Assembly: GCA_001179505.1 (NCBI GenBank)
Contig: CDMY01000613.1
Location: 67,056 to 131,055 of the forward strand
DNA: 64,000 bases
Reading direction: 5' to 3'
DNA from: Vitrella brassicaformis
Lineage: Eukaryota > Sar > Vitrellaceae
Shown: positions 1-12,134 of the stretch, piece by piece
How positions within the stretch are numbered: the stretch's first letter is position 1
Layout: each line of letters begins with the position of its first letter
Made by a program: the position numbers and the translations under genes
Notes under the pieces: model-generated
What the model was told of the DNA's origin: nothing
Seen by the model: only the letters and a program-made list of their open reading frames with translations
Database searches by the model: none

Positions 1-63
1 ACACACACACACATACACACCCACCAGCGCGTGTTGATCCCATCCCACTTTGTGCTCGCTAAG

Positions 64-3000
64 TGACACGTTGGGACTGCACTTCCTGGGTGCGTTGGTG
101 CGCGAGATGGGCGACCGCATCTTCTACCTCAACAAGAAGGAGCTGGAGCCGCTGCTCCACATACCCGGCGTCACACAAACACAGGCCAGGTGAGTGCACG
201 TGGCTGAGCAGTGATTGAGTGCAAGGATGCATTCATGGCCATACGTCCATCTCCCTCTCCGTCTGTGTGTCTGTCTCTGATGCAGAATCTTGTTCCAGTT
301 GGGCTTCAAGGACCCCGTGTCACTGGCCAAGGCCAAGCCCGCCCTGCTGAGCCAGGCCATCCGCCAGACCTTCAAGAACAGGCAGCAGAAGGAGTTCGGC
401 TTCCTGCGACACGGCCAGGGGCAAGAGGGGGACGATAGCGGCGAGACGTTCGATTGGGTGCTGAAGGTGGCCAAGGAGCTGGTGGCGGCCGCACAGGCCA
501 TGACCATCGTCAAGGCCAACAAGGATGGACGAGAGGCGCACGAGTACGTCAAGAAGCACCAGCAGCAGCAGCAGCAGCAGCGGCCGAGCACCAATGGGCG
601 CGACCAGCACCAGAGCCAGCACCAGCAGCGGGAGCAGGGGCAGGGACAGGGTGAGGGTGAGGCGGGTGGTGGTGACCCCATGGCGATCGACACAGACGAG
701 GATGACCAACAGGTGGGTGGCCCCTCCCTCCCTCCCTCCCTCCCTTCCTACCACTACACATTCGCACGCGTCTCTCTTTCTGTGAATGTTCACTCAGCAC
801 GGCCTGGCGTTTCTTGAGGAGGGCACGGACGATGACGACGCGATGGTGCTCGTTGGCGGCACCGGCACCGACCCATCCCCCTCTGCCCCCTTATCTGGGG
901 CGCCCCCGCCGCCCCACCGCCGACTCGTCGAGGCCCCTCCACAGCCCACGGCCTTCGCTGTCGACACCGACGATATGTCCGACTTGGCGGCACTCATTGA
1001 CGACGTCGAGAAAGAGGGCGTCGACAAGGGCGTCCCGCCAGAGGTGCTCCTGTACGACTCCGCCGAGCAAGACCAGCAGCAGGAGGAGGATGACACGACG
1101 ACAGGCGACGGCCAAGAGGGTGGTGGTGATGGTGCCGACGGACAGGGCGGCGTGGGGGTGCTGGTCAACACGACTGACCACCTGGGCGCCGCCGACCTTC
1201 AGGCCTTCCAGCGACACTTCGCAACGGCTCTCAGAGGACGGGCAGCAGCCAACCACCCCAGGAAGCGGGCATCATCGGCCCACAGCAATGCTGCGTCAGA
1301 CGCCATGGCGATCGAGCCCGAAGCGTTCCATGCCAGGTGCACCCCCTCCCCGCCCCTCCGCCCTTCCCCACCGCCGCGCCGCGCAGCGACAGTTGCTGTT
1401 GCTGCTGCTCCTCGGAAGCGACAGAGAATGGACCAGCATGAGGAGGAGGGAAATGGAGATTGGCAAGAGGGTGGAGACGTACCGAGCAGCGCCGTGTCTG
1501 ATGAGATGATGGAGCTTGATCTGGATGTGGGCCACCGGCCGAAGACTGAGGGGGCGGCGATGGGGATGAGGGGCAGGCAGGGGCACGGGGTGGAGGAGGA
1601 GCTCTCGATTACCTTCACGGTGCCGAGAGGAAGCAGAGAGGCTGTCTGGGCCGCTCTCAGACGGGTGAGGGGAACAAGAGCACACCCACACCATGCAGCA
1701 GGCAGAGGACCCGCATTCATTCCCTTGTTCTGTGTGCGCCATGCGATGGATGCAGCTGGGCCGCCTCAACATGACTGACGAGGACGAGTGGGCCGTGCAC
1801 GAGCACCAGAAGGCCCTGACGGCCCCAGCAAGCCTCACACGCCAAGATTCTCCCCTCCTCTCACCCACAGAAGCCAACCACCACCACAACCAGCAGCACC
1901 AGCAGCAGCAGCAGCCGCCCGACATCGGTGCCGACTCCCCCATGCAGACGTCCCCCGCCATGCCGCGAGCAAGAGAAGAGAGTGGCCACGGCAGCACACA
2001 GAACGGCAGCAGCGGTTTGTTCGACTGGCTCATGCCCCCGCCAAGACGAGGGCATGATGACGTGGATATGGCCGAGGAGGTGGTGCCGTCGCTCAGAGGC
2101 CTGCAAGACCTGTGTGGTGGCGAGGTGATCGAGGGCGATGACCGGTCGGTGCTCATGAGGGTGCCGCGGGAGCTCACCGAGCCCATCCTCATTGACGTGG
2201 TGCCGCAGGACATCGACAGCAGTGAGGAGGAGTGGCGGTACTTCAATGACGTCCTTCCGATCGCCCAGGGGTACCTCGAGCAAGCCCTGCAGGGGTCCTC
2301 CCTCATCGCAATCAGCATCGTCTACACCCTCAACATGCAGACACCGGCAGCAGCAGCAGCAGCAGCAGCAGCCCCCCAGGGATCAAGCCCCCTCATCCCC
2401 ATCAAGGTGGCCCTCACGTGTCCCGCCTTCGGCACATTCATCCTCTTCATCCCCTCTCCACCTGTATCCTCACCCTGGTCCATGGGGGGCTCGGGTCTGC
2501 CGGCGTGTCTGCTGGCCTGGCTGCAGGAGCCGTCACACGTGGTGGTGGCGGAGGACGGCAAGGACTTCCTCAAGTACCTCCACATGCACGGCTGGCAAGC
2601 GAAATGCGCGTTTCGCGACGTCAAAGTCGCCGACTGGCTGCTCGACCCGGACGACTCACAGGCCATCGAGTACAACGACCAGCTCACGGAGCGATACGCC
2701 ATCCGCGTGGAGAAGACTGACGGCGGCGGCCGACAGCCGGTTTCTCGGCCGCCAATGGGCAGCTTCCCCCGTCGGCTGGCCAACGCGTGTCTGCAGCCGA
2801 TAGTGGAGAGCCAGTGGGAGCTGCTGGTGCTGATGGCAAGGCTGGGGGAGGAGCTGCGGCAGACGGCGGAGGGGGGCGGGCTGTGGCGTGTGTACCGGCA
2901 TCTCGAGATGAGGTGCATGTGTGTGGTGGCGGCCATGGAGAGCGTCGGGCTGGCCGTCCACCCCACGTGGCTCAACACACAGCACCAGATCGAATTCCAG

Positions 3001-4556
3001 CTGCGGAATATAGAGGTGGGTGCGAGGGAGAAAGCCATCAGCCATCCCCCAATACATGTATGCACACACCTGCCTGTCTGTGTGTGTGTCTATAGCGTTG
3101 GAGCGAGTCGAAGTTTCGGCGCTACGTGAACCTCCAGTCGGCTGAGGACACCGGCGCGGCCCTCTTCCGCGACCTCCAGCTGCCCGTCCCCGACGGCGTC
3201 ACCTTCAGACGCAAGCCGAACGGCAACATCAGATACCGATCCGGCATGGTGTGCATGGCATGACCCAAACGGACGGACAGCACTGCAGGGCGGGCTCATA
3301 TCATTCGTGTGGTGTATGTGTGTGTGTGTCAGGACATCTTGAATGCGATCAGGAACCCGCCGCCGATAGTGGAGCTGATCCAGGGGTACAGGAAGCTCAT
3401 CGACCTACAGCGCAAGTCACAGACCATCGCCACATTCGCCACATACGTCGACCCACCACCACCAGGACGGCCGAGGACCTCCACATTCGGCCTCGACCCC
3501 CTGTGCTCATCATGCGTGATGCAGCTGCTGCAGGCGGAGGACCAGCCGATTGGTCGCGACCTGGGCGAGTGGCCGCCCAAGTTCATGAGACCTCGCGTCA
3601 AGTGAGTCAGACACACGAGGGATGGCAAGACACATCCTTGCATGTGTGTGTGCATGTGTGTATTGGTGTGTGTGTGTGTCAGGTCTCACTTCAACATGAC
3701 CGGGACAGCCACGGGTCGTTTCTCGTCGCATGAGCCCAACCTCTTCGTGGTGGACAACCCGCACCTGATCTACCTCCCCAAGCTCCCCAGCATCCACAAA
3801 GACATGGCTGCCATCACCAGACACCCACACCTGCACCCCGCCCTCACACACAGACTCCACCCCTTCATCGGCCTCTCACACGCGGCACCGCCACTCGCCC
3901 CACAGCTCTTCGACGCATCAATGGCCTTCTTCCGCAGCATCCTGGCTTCCACGCAGGGCACTGGCAGTGGAGATGGGGTGGTGCCGGGTGCTGCCGCTGC
4001 CGCTGGTGGCGGCACCAACACCAACGGCGAGCAAGATGATGGTGGTCATCCGAACAAGACTGTCGGTGATCGCTATGAGTGGGTGTTTGTGCAGCGGGCG
4101 GACCAACCTCCCCCGGGGGACGAGCCCGAGGACAGCCAGACGGTGGAGGTGGACTTCAGCCGCATGTTCCACAAGGGCGTGCTGCACTCGATCCTGCTCG
4201 ACAAGTCGGTCATGGACCCCTATGGGGCAGCAGGGGCCAAGGGGGACCAGGCCAAGCCGCTCGTTGACTACTGGCGCGAGAAGGGGCACCACTACTCTGA
4301 CGAAGACGCCAAAGTAGTGAGGCAGGTCAGAAGAGCACCACACACGGCCCCTCTGTCGGCTGTCTCTTTGACGTATGTCCCTATCTCTTTTGTCCAGGTG
4401 CGTGTCCGTCTGCACCGGCCGGACGGCCCCCTGCTGACCTACCCGGCCAACAAGGTGTACCGATGCACATCAGAGGTGCCGCCGCCTACCCCGCCCCAAG
4501 CCACACCCCCACAGCCACCAGCCCTGCCGCCCGCTGCATCCGCTGGGTCGCCACAG

Positions 4557-4588
<32 letters not shown>

Positions 4589-6007
4589 GCGAGCTCCGCC
4601 AAAGGTGCTTGTCAGCAACGTGACCTTGCGTGACATGTTTCGGTGTGAGGACGGCTGGACCCTCCTGACTGTCGACTACTCACAGATAGAGGTGAGACGG
4701 ACAGACGGGGGAAGATGGCGTGTGATGTGGTTGGTGGTGGATTGTGGCCGTGTCGGGCTGCGCTGTTGTGCTGTGTGCACTCGTGTGCAGTTTCGGCTGT
4801 TTTGTCACTTTAGCGGTGATCCCATGCTGCTGCGGGCATTCAACGAGGGCAAAGACCCATTCACGACCATCGCAGCCGAGATATTCGAGAAGGTGCCCAT
4901 CCACCCACCACACACAAACCCGTTTCCTGGCGTCCATCTGTCTGTCTGTCTGCCTGCATGTCTGTGTGTGTTGTCAGAGTGACTCGTGTGTGACGGGCCA
5001 GGAGCGCGCGAGTGCCAAGAGGCTGTGCTATGCGCTGCTGTACGGCATGAGCGCCAGGGGTCTGGCCAGGCAGCTCGACATGGACGTCAGGGATGCACCT
5101 GACTTCATCAAACGATTCCACCAGCGATTCCCGGTACGTGCATCCATCCATCCATCCATCCATCAGTCCTTCCTCTGTCTCCGTGTGCATCACCATGCGA
5201 CTGACTGTGCAGGGGGCACGGTCGTTGCTGGAGCGGTGCCGCGACAAGGTCCGTCGCCATGGCTACGTGGAGACGCTGCTCGGTAGACGGAGATACCTAC
5301 CGGGACTCAAGAGCAGGTCAGACAGCGCGGGAATGAGCAAGGGCATCCACGCAACACACAAGGAGAGAGATGTGCACGTGTGTGTGTGTGTCTGTGTGTG
5401 TCGATGGGCGGCTGGCAGCGACTGGGCTGAGCGCAGCAAGGCGGAGCGGCAGGCCATCAACACACTGTGCCAGGTACGCAGAAAGGGATGCAAAAGACTC
5501 ACACACATACCCCCTCTCCACTTGTCTGCCTGCCTCCCTCCCTCTTTGGCTGCAGGCGTCTGGTGCGGACATCATCAAGTGTGCCATGGTGGCCGTCACC
5601 GACGCCCTCGACCAACAAACAGACCCCCCCACCCACCGATCGAAATACCCACACACACCGCCCAAGACGTCACCTGCAGCATCGCCCGCAGCAGCAGCAG
5701 CAGCAGCATCGGCCGCATCGGGGGGCCAGTGGGTTGGTAGTGCGTGTGAGTGCGACCGTTCTGTGCGTCTGGTGCTGCAGCTGCACGACGAACTGCTGTT
5801 CGAAGTCAGGGACGACGTGCTCGACCATGTCAGGTCAGTCTGAGAAGCGCTTGTGTGGTGCATGCAACACCATGTGTATGCGGTGTGTGCGTGCGCGTTG
5901 GTGTGTGCAGTTCAGTGGTGGTGTCAGTGATGGAGCGTGTGGTTCGGCTGAAGGTGCCGCTGAAGGTCAGGTGCAAGACCGGCAAGACCTGGGGATCACT
6001 CAAGTGA
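64..6007 (+). CDS. POLQ: DNA polymerase theta (family A), 3' part
   Basis: Repair polymerase of theta-mediated (microhomology) end joining. The window opens inside the helicase half: the first exons (64-189, 286-711) encode a helix-hairpin-like tail, then a polyQ tract and a long acidic, low-complexity linker (798-1664, 1756 to about 2200). A degenerate exonuclease-like region follows (about 2300-3015). The polymerase domain is complete: TATGRFSS at about 3700-3725, motif A DYSQIE at 4674-4691, the RxxxAKxxxYxxxYG O-helix in exon 4978-5133, VETLLGRRRYLP in exon 5213-5316, AERQAIN at about 5440, and motif C HDE at 5784-5792. The end LKVPLKV...GKTWGSLK-stop resembles POLQ C-termini. About 14 exons can be joined in frame; the start lies upstream of the window. 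Gln-rich stretches at about 555-585, 1900-1915 and 4555-4590, and an Ala/Pro insert just before motif C, are lineage-specific additions. HhH plus exonuclease-like plus Pol A order argues for theta over plastid PolI-like enzymes. Confidence 0.9.
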
Positions 6008-6263
6008 CCCCCAATGTGCAGATCAATGAGGGCGCAGATATGTAGCTATAGCCGTGTTGGCTTCTGGACCATGCCCAGACGCACGTGTATAGATATGTTC
6101 ATGAGACGCTTGTACAGGACGTCACTCACGTCACAGTCAGGCATCACTGTGTCCAGCGCATCCGTCAGACTGTCGCACGTATGAGTCGACCACAAAAATC
6201 GGCCGACAAGAACAGAACAGGACACTTCGCACCACACTCACACCGAACCAATCGCTTGCCTGC

Positions 6264-7711
6264 TCAGTCACAGAGCATTGGCGATGGCACTCCACACCCT
6301 CCCCCCTCCTCACCCACCACGTACACAGGCTGATACGATGGGGCAACCGGTGACTGCAGCTCCTTAAGCGTGCTTCTCCCCTCGCGACTACCCGAGAATC
6401 TGACTCTCTCGTACACGAACATGGTGTACCCCCTGTCCTGCCGCTTGAACGAGAGCTCAAGCTCGTCCTCTCCCGTCACACGGAGTCGCACTGAGACCCA
6501 CAAAATGCCTGACTCATCGGGCCTCACCCCGAGAGACGACAGCAGTGAGTTGTCCATAAATTCCTCAGTCAGCCACCCATTCCCCTCATGCACACCCGTC
6601 TCCCTCGCCTGGCTAGTGATCGGGAGCACGCAGCACTTGCACAAGTCAGGGCCTGGTGTTGCCACAAAGGCCAGCCGCCGTTCTCCTGTCTGCCGCTCGA
6701 CGTAGTAACAAAGGTGGTAGGATGTCGAGTCAGTACTGTCCCTCTCCCGCCACGGCCCACACAGGGGCTCTCCCGAGATGGCCAGACGCCACCGGGGGAT
6801 GGGCGAGGGCGCAGGGTACCCGAGAGGGAAGCGCGGAATGCCGAGGACCCCGGCATCGATGCCGTCCTGGCCGAAGGGGACCTCCTTGTGATTTAACCGA
6901 TCGCCCCAGCTGTTCTTGACTAACCACCTGCAAAAAAAAGGCAGGCACGCAGGCAGCAGAGTTACAGGGCCGATAGTAGCGGATGAGCCAGTCATCTTCA
7001 CTTACGCCCACTGGCCGTATGGCATCTTCTTCCAGCCGTCGATGACAACGGCGTGCAGGCCCCGCGGTGTCGTGTGCCCACTCTGCGTGTCGTACGCGCC
7101 TTCTGGCGCGCCAGTGAAATCAGCCGTGACCTCAAAACCTGAATCAAAGGACGCCAATCAACAGGTGCCAAAGTATCCCTCAAACGTACCTGTGGACACG
7201 ACGGGCCCCTTGTGCTCGATCCATCTGAATAAGAAGGATGCCCAAACAGATCGGTCTCGTATATCATCTCTTTACTTCATCTGTACCGGCAGATCTCCTC
7301 CACCCTCTCATGCTCCGTGCGTCCATGGCCAACGCGCATAGGAGGCGCACCGGTCAGACACTCCAGTGCATGAGCAGGGTTTCCACCATCTTCAGCAGAG
7401 GCAACACCGCACAGACGCATCACCCGCTCCTCAGTGCACAGATGGGACAGTTCCCGGAGATCCTCAGATTGCCAGCCGCTTTGCTGTAAGGCATAGCATT
7501 TCCATCCAACGGCGGGTGCGTGGATCCAGCATGTGCCGGCGTTTTGCTGGACGGGTTGGTCGAGGACAGCTCTCAGAACAGGCCACTTATCTCGGCAGTC
7601 AAAGCTGACAGGGAGGTTTTCGGGAGGCCGCAGCCGCCCTGCCATCGCCAGATCTACTGCTCTGTCATTCACTTGCGAGCTCAAAGAGGGGTGGGGGCGG
7701 CACCGTCTCAT
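6264..7711 (-). CDS. Papain-family (C1A) cysteine peptidase-like protein
   Basis: Papain-like fold with catalytic residues in order. Exon 1 (7711-7287) has LPVSFDCRDKW, an oxyanion-type Gln, and the nucleophile in NAGTCWIHA (Cys at about residue 61), then DGGNPAHALECL. Exon 2 (7224-7190) gives WIEHKGPVVSTG. Exon 3 (7138-7006) carries the histidine in GLHAVVIDGW. Exon 4 (6927-6264) begins WLVKNSWGDR with the Asn. All joins are in phase. The N-terminus before the peptidase domain is only about 30 residues, so neither a signal peptide nor an I29 prodomain is visible. The canonical CGSCW is AGTCW, losing the Cys before Gly. About 180 residues after NSWG match nothing I recognise. It is either an atypical active peptidase or a divergent C1-like protein. 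It is head to head with the gene starting at 7793. Confidence 0.85.
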
Positions 7712-7792
7712 TGGCAGCGGTCGTCATTCTTCCCTTATACTTCGTCTCAGCATCCTGGGCCTGCGATCACATCGTCTCACGGGAACCAAGTC
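7712..7792. promoter_or_regulatory. Divergent intergenic spacer, peptidase / DNAAF9
   Basis: Only 81 bp separate the two opposed start codons, so both promoters must overlap or lie within the 5' ends. No TATA box is evident. Assigned from gene arrangement only. Confidence 0.4.
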
Positions 7793-10700
7793 ATGTCACT
7801 CAATCGAGCGTGTGAGCTCTTCTCGCGTGTCGTGTCGTCCCGTGCCGAACAGACCACTGGGGCAGCTCCGGTGGGCCGACTCGTCAGGGTAAAACAGCTG
7901 CTGGATGCGCTGGAGCTGGACGCTCTCCTTCTTATCCTTGGTGAGTACTGTTCCTGTACAAAAACAGCCACACACACAAGGGATCTGTCCGATCTATTCC
8001 TTCTGCAGGTTACGATGGGCACGAAAACGACGGGAGCAGGGCGTTGGCGAACTATCTGCTCAATGGCAAATGCGGCCGACGTGTCAGCGAGTCCCTCGAC
8101 ATCCAATACGACGACGTCTTTTGTGTCATCTCGGCCACCCGCATTGTGGTCTTCTGCCCCTCCTCGCTCCACGACCCCCTCACACAGCGGCTTGCACTGT
8201 GGCCTGGGTGTGAAATCGTATCCCCTTCAGCGGAGGTAGAGGCCGATTCGTCGGCCTTTGAGGCGCTCAAGGTGGCTTGCTTCCTCGATGCTGTCCGCGG
8301 CGTCAAAGCGGTGGGAATCCCGATACATCCGGACCAAGTATCTGAGATAGGTATGAGGGGCGCAAGGACACACACCCGGCAGATATGATGACCAATTTTC
8401 TCTCTACAATGTTCTAAATCGTCAGAGCAGTGGCCCTTGATCCAATCGTATGCTTATGACGACTTCCATCTCGGATTCTTTTCTGCCACGAAACAGCCCA
8501 AAGGGGTCCTTCCCGCCCTCCGCGCCACGCTTTTCGCCGAGTGGGACCTCTCATCCCTCTCCACAACCATCAATGGCCCCCTGCCCTTCTTCACACACGC
8601 ATGGCAGCAGACACTCGCTGCCCTCGACAGCAAGGCCCCCGAGAAGCGGGCGGCATGTCGGCTGAGCCAGCTGGTGGAGCCGCTGACGAGCCATTTCGCC
8701 TATGCGCTTATGGAAGGCTTGCCTGAGGGCGTTGTGAATGAGCGGATGACGGCCCTCTCTAAGCGTGTGGCCGTTAATGGTGCTGCAAGGGCGGTGTATG
8801 AGAAGTCGGCTTGCATTGGGGAAGGAGAGGCGACAGAGAGGGGAGAGACCATCACAGTCGGCAGCATCCCTGGTCCAACGCATCTGGTCTTGCACGCCAG
8901 CGACCCAGCGACGGGCTGCCAGGCCACACGGACATACTTCATCGACAAGGAAGCCGAGATCGATGGCATCAATGGAGACAAGAAAGGAGGAGACACGAGG
9001 ACGGTGAGGGAGTGCGCTTACCTGGCGCTGATCAGCGCGCTGGGTGCGTCCATTGCGTACCTGACAAAGGATCCACTCGCCCAAGAGAAGACCCTCCTTG
9101 GTTCGACTGAGGACGAGACACGGGAGTGCCTGAGACACAAGGCACACGAAAAGGTGGTGGAGGAGCTCTCCACACAGCTGGCAGCGACCGGGGAGGACCC
9201 TGCCAAGCCTGCCGACCTCTGCAAAGATTTCTCACTTGAGGCAAGTGAAGCAATATGGCACCACAATGCGCCAGTGTATCCACCTATGAATGTCTATATG
9301 CCTTTCTTCTTCAGCTGGAGGTCTTTGATGCGTGTGGTCTGCGGGTCTTCCTCTCTCCCACCACCAAGCGGCCCCCCGCCACATTGCTCGTCTTCATCTC
9401 ACTCACGCTGGGCAATGCAGATGACTGGACTGTCAGCTATGGTGATTCGTTCTTCATCACGCAGCCGACAGAGGGGCGGGGAATGAGGGCCGTTGGTCAT
9501 AGGATCACGGCCTCCATCCCATGTCTCGATCGGTGGACGCTCACCCGACGCTCGCCACATATCTCTGCGGACCGTGGCCTCGGCAACACCATCGATGAGG
9601 AGGCGACTGGAGGTATCCACTGGCCGTGCCTGCAGCTGCTCTATGGCACAACAACAAGCAGCCGCTCGCCCGCCCCCGTGTTCCTCCCCCTGACCATCAC
9701 CGGATCCGTGCGTGCGCATGAGCGGGGCTACATCGTGTCAAGCCACAAGACAGGGCAGCATATTATCCGTCTCGATGAGCTGTCGGACATCCGGATGGTC
9801 ACGATGACTCAATCCAGCTCTGCAGCCCGCCACGGTAATGTGTGGGTGATCGGCTCAAGCGGCCACAGCGACCCCCTCTCTCTTCGTTATGTGGCCGTCT
9901 CTGTGCCGATCGGCATAGCGCGGCAGTGGCAGGCCACACAGACAGAGGAGGGAAGGCAGCAGTGGGAGATTGTGGTGGAAGATGACGTACTTGCCAAGAC
10001 CACATCTGCCCGGGAGAGTGGGAGCCGACTGGTGACCAGGGCGTTGGTGCGTGGCATTCAGGACGGGCTGGCATCAGTGGAGGAGAGGGACTACGGGAAG
10101 GCACCCACACTCACAGAAGTGCCGCGCTTCAGGGATGAGAAGCTGAGGGAAAGCTTTGAGGCCCTCTGTATGGCGACCCTGCTCGGAGACAACCACTCCC
10201 ACACGCTTGTGGCAAGGTGAGAGAGCAGAGAGCCACTGAGTCACCGTACCTCCATTGTCCTGTCATTCATTTGTTAGGGCGCGCCGTCAGTGGGTGTCGT
10301 TGATGAACAACGAGCTGCCTACTGCCCAATCCGGCCTCTCCAACCGCAGGAACCTCCTCGTTATCACCGCCCTCCCTGGCAGCAACAGCACCAGCCACCT
10401 CTCCCTCGCACCCTTCGCCGAGCGTGTCGCATCGGAGCTGCAGAAGCGGACCCGCAGCGAAACAGTGCCGGTGGTCTCTCTCGATGACTGTGGCGATGTG
10501 AGCATCAAGCGGGCAGAAGGGGAGCTCATGAAGATGTCAGCAGACGAGGGATCGTGGGTGGTGATGTGTCTGAGCGGTCCGGCGTTCCCTTGCCGCATAC
10601 TGCCTGTGCTGATGGACAACCAGGAGGTGACGAAGCGGGTCACGTGTCGCGCTGTTGTGGCGCTCGCTGATGCGTCGAGCTTCCATGTGGGTGGTGACGC

Positions 10701-12134
10701 CAGCGAACCATGTGCAACGGGTGAGAATTGCGCTCTGGTGTGGGAGCCGATCCGTGTGTGGCTCCGTGTGTGTGTGTGCAGCCCTCCGTCACCCGTGGCT
10801 GCCTCTGCCCTTTGTGCCCGGCTGGTGCCAGATTGTCGTGGCAGCGCCGGAACAACTGTCGGCTACCGTTGATGAGCTCAAGAGCAAACAGGTGAGATCG
10901 GATCAGTGCCGCACGATCGTGTCTGTGCCTCTCATCCTATGGATGGATGCACGCCTGCAGGCGACGGAGCTGATGCTGTCGGCCGTCCGCTCCCTGTGTG
11001 CTGGCGTGCCCATCATCCGCGCGACCAACCCCTCACACACACTGGTGTCTCAGCTCATGGCCGACGGTTCGTCTGTGCCGCACTTTCACGACCCCCAGCA
11101 GCTGCTGGAGCGTCTTCTCGCCCCGTCCATCACCACATCACCCAATGAGACACAAGCAAAGGTCGTGGTCAGAAGAGTCGCGATCCCGTTTGAGTTCCCC
11201 ATTCTGGTCCAGACAGCGAAGGAGCGACTGATGGACATCGTGAAAAGGTGAGAGGGCAGGAGCACATGCATTCAGCATTGAGTGATGAAGTGTTGCGCAG
11301 ACCGGTCCGAATGATCGTATCCCATCCCTCCACTCGGCCTGTCTCGCCAGAGGAGCAAGACAGCCAGGACGAGGAAGAGGCTGTCCTGCTGGCAACATGC
11401 GAGAAATACAAGGGCACGTACGGTGCTTTCAAGGCCGACCTCATATCCCACAGCAGCGACACAGTATACAACCAAATGCAGCAGCTGCGCCCATCATCCC
11501 AATGCAGCGGGCTGCTGTCGCTCATCGAGACATCCCAGCAGCCCTTCCCCCCTTCCGGCCTGTCGGTGACGTGGCTGTCCGCGGCCGAGGGCTGCCACCC
11601 TGGAGGTGGCTGCAAAGGAGAGGCGATCGTATGGCTGCTGAGCAGCGAGAGAGAAGCGGACCGCACGGCGAGTGACCTCGAGAGGGCCGTCACAGATGCG
11701 GTGGACCGGTGCAGGTTAAAAGAGAAGCTCACTCAGACTGCTAGAAGCCTCCCACCGCATATTCCCCTTTGCATGGCATGGATGCGTCCAGGCTTCCCTT
11801 GCCATCTCCCCCAACCCCGGTCAAGGCGACTGATCTGTCGGAGGCCGAGCACTGTCTTGTCGCATCCAAGTGCGACACCACCGATCTGCCCGAGGGCTGG
11901 TGGTGGGACGGTTCGCGATACGTTGACCTCTTTGATCACCGCTCGACAAGGCACCCCAAGTAGGGCAGACATGCAGGCACTTGATGTCTGTCTGCTTTTC
12001 TGTCTGTCTGTCTGTCTGTCTGTAGGTATGACGAGTATGCTGAAGCCTATCTGTGTGAGAGGAACGGCTCTATTGCGGTTGAGCAAAAGGCGCTGGTGCG
12101 CTTGCAAAGAATGCGAGACAAAGGGATCATCTGA
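7793..12134 (+). CDS. DNAAF9: Dynein axonemal assembly factor 9 (Shulin) homolog
   Basis: DNAAF9 (human C20orf194, Tetrahymena Shulin) packages outer-arm dynein in the cytoplasm before delivery to cilia. Blocks match the animal protein in order. GYDGHENDGSRALANYLLNG spans the exon 1/2 join (7940/8009), and EQWPLIQSYAYDDFHLGFF follows in exon 8426-9240. CQATRTYFID lies at about 8925 and a GLPG-like ALPGSNS block in exon 10278-10720. The C-terminal LPEGWWWDGSRYVDLFD...HPKYDEY is in exons 11792-11959 and 12026-12134. Eleven exons join in frame; the intron at 9241-9314 begins GC. The 69-bp segment 10892-10960 has splice signals but is also open in frame, so its removal is a judgement. Presence implies a motile flagellated stage. 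No other dynein-assembly gene is in the window. Confidence 0.85.
9241..9314 (+). other. GC-AG intron in DNAAF9
   Basis: The exon ends at CTTGAG and the intron opens GCAAGT, closing TTCTTCAG. Only this junction restores frame between the two large flanking coding blocks. GCAAGT is the usual consensus for GC-AG introns. Confidence 0.75.

Noticed and set aside
124-800. Several overlapping Cys-, Leu- or Arg-rich open frames on both strands
   Set aside because: Readings of CAG/CTG repeats in the polyQ exon of polymerase theta in other frames.
1296-2318. 340-codon minus-strand open frame
   Set aside because: Antisense shadow of the polymerase theta linker exons; low-complexity His/Ser/Arg translation.
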